From: an uncultured Prevotella sp.
GTDB taxonomy: Bacteria > Bacteroidota > Bacteroidia > Bacteroidales > Bacteroidaceae
Direction of reading: 5' to 3'
DNA: 8,589 bases
Assembly: GCA_900547085.1 (NCBI GenBank)
Contig: URFI01000090.1
Location: 1 to 8,589 of the forward strand
Below the pieces are notes generated by a model. That model had not been told where the DNA came from, did no database searches, and was given only the letters and a program-made list of their open reading frames with translations. Every line of letters begins with the position of its first letter. Position 1 is the stretch's first letter. The position numbers and the translations under genes are program-made. Of this stretch, positions 1-4,240 are shown in pieces.

Positions 1-435
1 TTTTTCGCTCCTTTTGTTTATTGCCAAAAGTTGCATTTCTTAATTGAACTTACGGTTAATAATAATCAACCCGATTGCCTTTTTTATGGTATCTTCGTTA
101 TAGTATTGATAACTATTTAATAAGGTGGACGAAAACTCTATGACATTGGCTGCCAATACACATGACTTTGATAGGCAATCCCAAAGAGATTGCAGGGCAA
201 CAGACTATCCATTGCAGGACGTTGAAAATGATACGAATCACACAGGGGCTGACGTAAAAATACTTAACATTTCGCGATAAAAAAGAACACCCCATGAGAG
301 GTTGAGCCAACCTAAAACTTCAAACGAAACATCGATCAACATTAAACGTTCGTTGAACCATAATTGATTCATAATTGAACGAACAATCAATTTACCCCCT
401 CCTAACTCATTGATAATCAAGCATGGCTCCTATAT
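1..435. other. AT-rich region without a convincing gene
   Basis: No reading frame here is persuasive. The minus strand near the left edge reads AAAAGGAGCGAAAAA, which looks like a ribosome binding site. A leftward gene may therefore start just outside the window, with this stretch as its leader; that is inference. On the + strand a 46-codon frame runs from ATG at 140 to TAA at 278-280, preceded by AAGGTGG at 122-128 and by TAGTATTG at 101-108, one mismatch from the Bacteroidota -7 box. It could encode a small protein but has no recognisable motif. A 7-bp inverted repeat (GTTCGTT 348-354, AACGAAC 378-384) encloses two copies of CATAATTGA 11 bp apart. Confidence 0.4.
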
Positions 436-500
436 ATACTAATAATACTAATAATACTAATCATACTAATGATACTGATGATACTCATGATACTGATAAT
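436..500. repeat. Seven 9-bp tandem units, ATACTNATN
   Basis: Seven consecutive 9-mers start at 436, 445, 454, 463, 472, 481 and 490. Each reads ATACT, then A, G or C, then AT, then a variable base. The first three are nearly identical and later ones diverge. Translated in one frame they give an Asn/Asp-x-Thr pattern, but that frame runs on through the terminator and is not credible as a gene. The tract ends immediately before the terminator at 502. Copy number could vary by slippage, but nothing shows a functional role. Confidence 0.85.
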
Positions 501-501
501 C

Positions 502-544
502 CGACGACGATAGGACGAGAAACGTCGCCGTCGTCGTTTTTTTT
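502..544 (+). terminator. Intrinsic terminator without an obvious gene upstream
   Basis: CGACGACG (502-509) pairs perfectly with CGTCGTCG (529-536). Inside this is a second stem, GACG (514-517) with CGTC (523-526), closing an AGAAA loop. Eight T residues follow (537-544). This is a classic rho-independent terminator for rightward transcription. No confident + strand gene lies between it and the left edge, so it ends either an unrecognised short transcript or read-through from outside the window. Confidence 0.75.
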
Positions 545-952
545 AAGAAATAAAAATTTAGGACAAACGACAAAAACAGCGTCGAGGACACGATGCCGAA
601 TAGTTTGCCACGCCTTTCCGACTTTCCACGGTCTCCTCTCTCCCGTCACCGCTGCCCGCTGCACTGGTTCCCCGCTCCTCATTCCTCCGGTTCGGAACGT
701 GAACGTCACGCTCATGCGACATCATTTTGCTCCCGCAATGCCTAGTGCTGTCTTTTGGAAGGTACGCCAAAACGACCTAAATTTGCGGACAAAAACAATG
801 AACGGAATGAGAAAACAGAACGAAAATGGCACACGGCTCCTGCATGGAAGGGCGAAAGTTGGTGAAACAAAAGCAAATCATAGTTGTGGTCAACGAGAGG
901 CTTTTTTAAATAAAAAAATCGTGATGTCTTACACGCATTTGAAGTGATTCCG
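545..952. other. Unexplained intergenic stretch with a GC-rich patch
   Basis: About 400 bp with no supported gene. Roughly 585-760 is visibly richer in G and C than its surroundings and contains a small hairpin, CGTGA-ACG-TCACG, near 699-711. Open frames exist here on both strands, but they have no recognisable motif. The one on the + strand runs through the tandem repeat and the terminator. The patch could be the remnant of a decayed gene or element. The last 60 bp are AT-rich and lead into the promoter of the amidohydrolase gene. Confidence 0.4.
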
Positions 953-984
953 TTGATAATTTCATGAAAAAATAACTATCTTTG
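953..984 (+). promoter_or_regulatory. Bacteroidota-type promoter of the amidohydrolase gene
   Basis: The -7 box TATCTTTG at 977-984 matches the TAnnTTTG consensus exactly. TTG at 953-955 lies 21 nt upstream, the expected place for the -33 element. Transcription should start about 4-5 nt after the box, near 988-989. This rules out the in-frame GTG at 986 as the translation start and leaves a leader of about 55 nt before ATG 1043. Confidence 0.75.
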
Positions 985-1042
985 TGTGATTTTAATCTCA
1001 CTCCTCACTTTTTTTGAGAAGCTATACGCAAAAACCAACGAT

Positions 1043-2203
1043 ATGAGTAAAATGAACGTAAAACCAATGAAAGAATTGGCTGCCATGTTGCCACTGATGA
1101 AACAGTGGATGGAAGCCATGCACCAAGAACCCGAATTATCTACCCAAGAGGTAAATACAGGCAAGTATGTTGCCGACCTGCTAAAAAATATGGGCTACGA
1201 GGTTCATGAGCATGTAGGAAAACATGGCATTGAGGGTGTGGTAGGCGTACTAAGTCATGGCGACGGAAAGAAGAAAATAGGCATTAGAGCCGACATGGAT
1301 GCGCTCCCTATTCAGGAAATCAACAACCTGCCTTACAAGAGTAGGCACGACGGCATTTCTCATCTCTGCGGACACGACGGTCACAGTGCCATGGCGCTTG
1401 GGGCAGCTAAGTATCTGGCAGATACAAAGCACTTTAATGGTACCGTTTACTTCTATTTTCAGCCTGCCGAAGAGACCATGCAGGGCGGTCCTTCGATGAT
1501 TGACGATGGACTTTTCAAGAAGTTTAATGCCGATAGAATATATGCCATACACAACATTCCGGGACTACCAAAGGGTGTACTGCATTTTCATGATGGAGAA
1601 ACAATGTCGGCTGTAGACAATTGGGAAATACGCTTAATGGGGCGTGGTGGGCATGGTTCTATGCCCGAACTAAGCATTGACCCCGTCGTAGCTGGTGCCT
1701 CATTGGTGATGGCCCTACAAACGATTGTTGCACGCAACCTCTCTCCTTGGAATAATGGCGTGGTCACCATCGGCTCATTCCAAGCAGGTAACGCAGGAAA
1801 CGTTATTCCAGACGAAGCTATACTCAAGTTGTCTATGCGCAACATGCAGCCCGATGGGCGTATTCGTGAGATCACGGCTGCCCAAGCAGAATGCTTTGGT
1901 TGTAAATATGAAATAAAAGAGGGACAACCTGGAGCAGTGCTTGTTAATTCCCACGAAGAAACAGCTTTTGCTGCCGAAGTGGCGCGCAAATACTTTGGAG
2001 AGGAAAATGTAGTGTACCCTTGCAAGCCGTTGATGAGCAGTGAAGACTTTGCCTTTATGTTGCAAGAACGACCCGGAAGTTACATCATGTTAGGTAATGG
2101 TGAAACGCCTATGGTACACAATCCTAAGTACATCTTCGATCAGGAAATCCTCCCCATTGGTGCCTCGTTGTGGGTTGCCTTGTGTGAAGAATATCTAAAG
2201 TAG
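1043..2203 (+). CDS. M20-family amidohydrolase (hippurate / N-acyl-amino-acid hydrolase type)
   Basis: A probable zinc-dependent cytoplasmic amidohydrolase of 386 residues, close to the usual size of the M20D (HipO/IAA-amino-acid hydrolase) family. These enzymes cleave N-acyl or N-aminoacyl amide bonds; the substrate cannot be told from sequence. Visible motifs are HQEPELS (27-33), GIRADMDALP (80-89), the metal-binding CGHDGH (109-114), FQPAEE with the Glu pair 143-144, a His at 170, GRGGHGSMP at the start of the dimerisation domain, SSEDFAFM, and the C-terminal MVHNPKY with His359. All expected metal ligands are present, so the enzyme is probably active. The frame extends upstream to GTG 986, but the promoter overlaps that start. 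ATG 1043 is therefore chosen, with ATG 1052 as an alternative. No signal peptide follows ATG 1043. The gene appears to be transcribed alone; 85 bp separate it from the next gene. Confidence 0.9.
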   Translation: MSKMNVKPMKELAAMLPLMKQWMEAMHQEPELSTQEVNTGKYVADLLKNMGYEVHEHVGKHGIEGVVGVLSHGDGKKKIGIRADMDALPIQEINNLPYKSRHDGISHLCGHDGHSAMALGAAKYLADTKHFNGTVYFYFQPAEETMQGGPSMIDDGLFKKFNADRIYAIHNIPGLPKGVLHFHDGETMSAVDNWEIRLMGRGGHGSMPELSIDPVVAGASLVMALQTIVARNLSPWNNGVVTIGSFQAGNAGNVIPDEAILKLSMRNMQPDGRIREITAAQAECFGCKYEIKEGQPGAVLVNSHEETAFAAEVARKYFGEENVVYPCKPLMSSEDFAFMLQERPGSYIMLGNGETPMVHNPKYIFDQEILPIGASLWVALCEEYLK

Positions 2204-2288
2204 GAGATTCTCGTATTTTTAATTGAAGCGAGTGGGACTTCAGAAAACATGGTGCAGATTCAAAGTCTTACATATCATATAAATCTCT

Positions 2289-2486
2289 ATGTACATAGAT
2301 GCAGAAGGCCGAAAATATAAGAGTTACGAGGAATATGTAAATTCTCCAGATCTTGATTTGGACTTGATATACGCCAAGCTATGGAGCGGTGAACGAACGC
2401 CACAGAATAAGCGAGAGCGAAAAATAAAAAAGGAACTGGATGACATGAAATCTCTTGGAATGAAATTAGAACTTAATTTTGAATAG
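2289..2486 (+). CDS. Small protein of unknown function, paired with HD hydrolase
   Basis: 65 residues, starting MYIDAEGRKYKSYEEYVNSP. I do not recognise a family. The first third is polar and aromatic, with a KYKSYEEY segment. It is followed by an acidic/hydrophobic stretch (DLDLDLIYAKLW). The second half is strongly charged and probably helical (NKRERKIKKELDDMK). There is no signal peptide, membrane segment or cysteine. The stop lies 6 nt before the next ATG, so the two genes are very probably co-transcribed and translationally coupled. This is the main reason to think it real. It might bind or regulate the HD enzyme, but nothing in the sequence demonstrates that. No -7 box is apparent in the 85-bp gap upstream. 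Confidence 0.65.
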   Translation: MYIDAEGRKYKSYEEYVNSPDLDLDLIYAKLWSGERTPQNKRERKIKKELDDMKSLGMKLELNFE

Positions 2487-2492
2487 ACTGTT

Positions 2493-2927
2493 ATGACAAA
2501 TTTCAATGAATTTCGAGACAAGGCTATGCAGATTGCTACCGAAGTGCACAAAACACAAGTAGATAAGGGAGGGAAGCCATACATAGGACATCCGCTTCGT
2601 GTTGAGAAGTTATGCCAGGACGATGACAGTAAGATAGTAGCCCTCTTACACGATACGATAGAAGATGGAGATATCACAGCCGAATATCTGCACATGCAGG
2701 GATTCCCGACATACATCGTGGACGCCGTTCTATCTGTCTCTCGAAATAAAGACGAAGATTATTTTGACTTTATTCAGCGCAGCAAGGCTAATCCCATTGG
2801 GCGTAGGGTGAAGATAGCTGACCTCAAAGACAACATGGATATCACGAGGCTGAATGTACTTACGGACAAAGATATAGAAAGGCTAAAAAAGTACCTTCAA
2901 GCCTATAAGATGTTGGAAGAGGAATAA
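2493..2927 (+). CDS. Small stand-alone HD hydrolase, SpoT/MESH1-like (putative alarmone hydrolase)
   Basis: 144 residues comprising only an HD domain of the type found in the hydrolase half of RelA/SpoT enzymes and in small alarmone hydrolases such as MESH1. These remove the 3'-pyrophosphate of (p)ppGpp using a metal ion, although some members act on other nucleotides. The expected signature is complete: His19 in EVHKTQVDKGGKPYIGHPLRV-like context, His33, the HD pair 53-54 followed by ED at 57-58 (LLHDTIED), and KIADLKDN with Asp110 and Asn114. There is no synthetase, TGS or ACT domain. The length is somewhat short for a small alarmone hydrolase. Cytosolic location is expected. The gene follows the 65-residue gene by 6 nt. 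The (p)ppGpp substrate is inferred from family resemblance; other phosphohydrolase activities are possible. Confidence 0.8.
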   Translation: MTNFNEFRDKAMQIATEVHKTQVDKGGKPYIGHPLRVEKLCQDDDSKIVALLHDTIEDGDITAEYLHMQGFPTYIVDAVLSVSRNKDEDYFDFIQRSKANPIGRRVKIADLKDNMDITRLNVLTDKDIERLKKYLQAYKMLEEE

Positions 2928-2988
2928 AGACGGTGTAACCATGTCATGCTCAAAATCTTATAACGAACATAGATCCCAGAAACATATA

Positions 2989-3200
2989 ACGGGCTGTAAG
3001 CCCAAAAGCCTATAGCCCAAGGCATCGCCTTGGGTAAGCGAGAGAGTAGTTGTACGCCCTACAGGGGCAAAAGCATGAGGAAAAGCAAGCGTAACAATAT
3101 GATAATCACATGCTTTTGCCCTTACAGGGCGCAGCCACCCCAACGCATTCCAACCTCAGGGCGTTGCCCTGGGCTATAAGCTTATGGGCTTACAGCCCGT
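2989..3200. repeat. Nested inverted repeat of REP/MITE type
   Basis: Two pairs of arms are nested around a loop of about 31 nt. The outer arms, 2989-3035 and 3153-3200, are near-perfect reverse complements and share the exact end ACGGGCTGTAAGCCCA. The inner arms, 3056-3077 and 3109-3130, match at 19 of 22 positions. Each arm also folds on itself into small hairpins with three-base loops: GGGCT-GTA-AGCCC, CCCAAGGC-ATC-GCCTTGGG (3016-3034), CAGGGC(GTT)GCCCTG on the right, and GCCCT-TAC-AGGGC (3118-3130). A weaker third copy of the inner unit may lie at 3230-3243 (11 of 14 positions). No transposase is encoded here. It most resembles a repetitive extragenic palindrome cluster or a miniature non-autonomous element, and it could also act as a transcription terminator after the HD gene. 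Confidence 0.8.
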
Positions 3201-3469
3201 GGCTACCACATATCGCTATCCAACGCTACCTTGTAGGGTATACGCCTTGCCACCTATTTACCCTGTTGTGATGAATCGGGAAGCTAAACTCCTCCTCTTT
3301 GCAACGGAATGAAGCGGATGACGTGAACAAGATAATAAACGCCAACCATCAAATTCATTTTTTTCGTTTATATCGTTGTTGATTTTATCTACGCTGATTA
3401 CAACAACAAAATACATCATTTTTTAAATGAAAGAACTGTGTGAAATACAGGTTAAAATGGGTGCAAATG
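3201..3469. other. Intergenic DNA between the repeat and the toxin-antitoxin promoter
   Basis: About 270 bp, increasingly AT-rich toward the right, with no supported gene. A 7-bp inverted repeat (GTTGTTG 3375-3381, CAACAAC 3401-3407, 19-nt loop) is present but has no T-run or other sign of function. A degenerate copy of the inner repeat unit may lie at 3230-3243. Confidence 0.5.
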
Positions 3470-3508
3470 TTTCGTATATTAGAAACTTTTTCTATCTTTG
3501 CATAGATA
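3469..3508 (+). promoter_or_regulatory. Toxin-antitoxin promoter with overlapping inverted repeats
   Basis: The -7 box TATCTTTG (3493-3500) matches the Bacteroidota consensus. TTTCG at 3470-3474 sits about 20 nt upstream as a weak -33 element. Two short inverted repeats lie on these boxes: GTTTC (3469-3473) with GAAAC (3482-3486) over the -33 region, and TATCT (3493-3497) with AGATA (3504-3508) spanning the -7 box and the predicted start site. AGAAACTT also recurs at 3481-3488 and again just before the toxin ATG. Such dyads are where an autoregulating HTH antitoxin would be expected to bind. The leader would be only about 16 nt. Confidence 0.65.
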
Positions 3509-3520
3509 AAGAAACTTCGT

Positions 3521-3859
3521 ATGAGAAACAAGCCAAAAGTCATATATCTGGAAGATGCGCTGGATTTTATTGAGAGTCTACCAACATCGGCAGCAGACAA
3601 ACTTCTCGAAATCGTCAAACGTATTGAGGGTGGCGAAAAAAATTCCAAGCTGTTCAAAAAACTGGATAACAGCGACATTTGGGAGTTCAGAAGTCTTTAC
3701 AACAAGATTGCTTATCGATTGTTTGCCTTTTGGGACACGAAAGAAGAAACGTTGGTGATAGCAACGCATGGCATCATCAAAAAGACACAGAAGACACCAC
3801 CAAAAGAAATTGTTAAGGCAGAAAGAATTAGACTGGAGTATTTCAAGGATAAAAAATAA
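3521..3859 (+). CDS. HigB/RelE-family toxin (phage Gp49-like)
   Basis: 112 residues, basic. The pattern fits the RelE/ParE superfamily branch known as phage-derived Gp49-like or HigB, whose members are mostly ribosome-dependent mRNA interferases. Seen here are an N-terminal helical region (about 10-36), then IWEFR (53-57), YRLFAFWD (65-72) and the diagnostic THGIIKKTQKTP (82-93), followed by a charged C-terminal helix. The length is typical and nothing is missing. The gene precedes its antitoxin by 5 nt, the reversed toxin-first order typical of higBA. Its own promoter lies just upstream. It is presumably neutralised by the downstream HTH protein. mRNA cleavage is inferred from the family. 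Confidence 0.88.
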   Translation: MRNKPKVIYLEDALDFIESLPTSAADKLLEIVKRIEGGEKNSKLFKKLDNSDIWEFRSLYNKIAYRLFAFWDTKEETLVIATHGIIKKTQKTPPKEIVKAERIRLEYFKDKK

Positions 3860-3864
3860 AAGAT

Positions 3865-4203
3865 ATGAAACAAGTAGGAAAATTCAAGACGTACACTTCT
3901 GATGAAGTTCTTGATCGGCACTTCGGAAAAATAGGTACGCCAAGACGTGATGAGTTCGAACAAAGAGTGGCAGCGTCGATTCATGCTTATAAGTTAGGCG
4001 AAGCCATTAAGAAAGCCAGGATTGAACAAAACCTCACCCAAGAGGAATTGGGTGAGCGCATCGGGGTGAAGCGTGCTCAGATTTCAAGGCTGGAAAAAGG
4101 TTACAGCATCAGCATTCCAACCATGAGCAGGGTGTTCAAGGCCCTCGGCGTGCCAACGGCCTCAATCGATTTAGGGAAAATAGGCAAGGTTGCGCTTTGG
4201 TAA
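3865..4203 (+). CDS. HigA-type XRE-family antitoxin
   Basis: 112 residues with an XRE/Cro helix-turn-helix at about 44-98. The recognition core is TQEELGERIGV (58-68) followed by KRAQISRLEKG (69-79). The N-terminal 40 residues, which include KFKTYTSDEVLDRHFGKIGTP, are the likely toxin-contacting part. In this gene order the antitoxin binds and neutralises the toxin and, with it, represses the operon; the dyads at 3469-3508 are the likely operators. It starts 5 nt after the toxin stop, so the two are one operon. The gene ends 37 bp before mutS2, so read-through of this operon would enter mutS2. Confidence 0.88.
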   Translation: MKQVGKFKTYTSDEVLDRHFGKIGTPRRDEFEQRVAASIHAYKLGEAIKKARIEQNLTQEELGERIGVKRAQISRLEKGYSISIPTMSRVFKALGVPTASIDLGKIGKVALW

Positions 4204-4228
4204 AGATGGCCATTTGTTCGTAAATGCT

Positions 4229-4236
4229 TATCTTTG
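4229..4236 (+). promoter_or_regulatory. -7 box of the mutS2 promoter
   Basis: TATCTTTG, followed by CA, is an exact TAnnTTTG match located only 4 nt before the mutS2 ATG. The nearest upstream TTTG (4213-4216) is 12 nt away, too close for a standard -33 element, and no better candidate is seen at 19-21 nt. Initiation about 4-5 nt after the box would fall on or next to the start codon. Confidence 0.55.
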
Positions 4237-4240
4237 CAAC

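Noticed and set aside
423..947. 174-codon + strand frame containing the tandem repeats
   Set aside because: It runs through the strong terminator, its start is mostly repeat-encoded Asn/Thr/Asp, and the remainder has no protein-like pattern or motif.
986..1042. Upstream GTG start of the amidohydrolase
   Set aside because: The -7 box ends at 984, so this codon would lie at or before the transcription start. The extra 19 residues are not part of the family's N-terminus.
2206..2221. GAGATTCTC hairpin followed by ATTTTT as terminator of the amidohydrolase gene
   Set aside because: The stem is only three base pairs, too weak to support the call.
2958..3143. Minus strand frame inside the nested inverted repeat
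   Set aside because: Its coding sequence is simply the palindromic repeat; the peptide has no independent support.
3375..3407. GTTGTTG/CAACAAC inverted repeat as a terminator
   Set aside because: The stem is AT-rich with a 19-nt loop and is followed by no T-run in either useful orientation.
4190..4240. Upstream start of mutS2 overlapping the antitoxin gene
   Set aside because: The added residues overlap the antitoxin end and the promoter. ATG 4241 gives the natural MIYPTNFESKIGF N-terminus.
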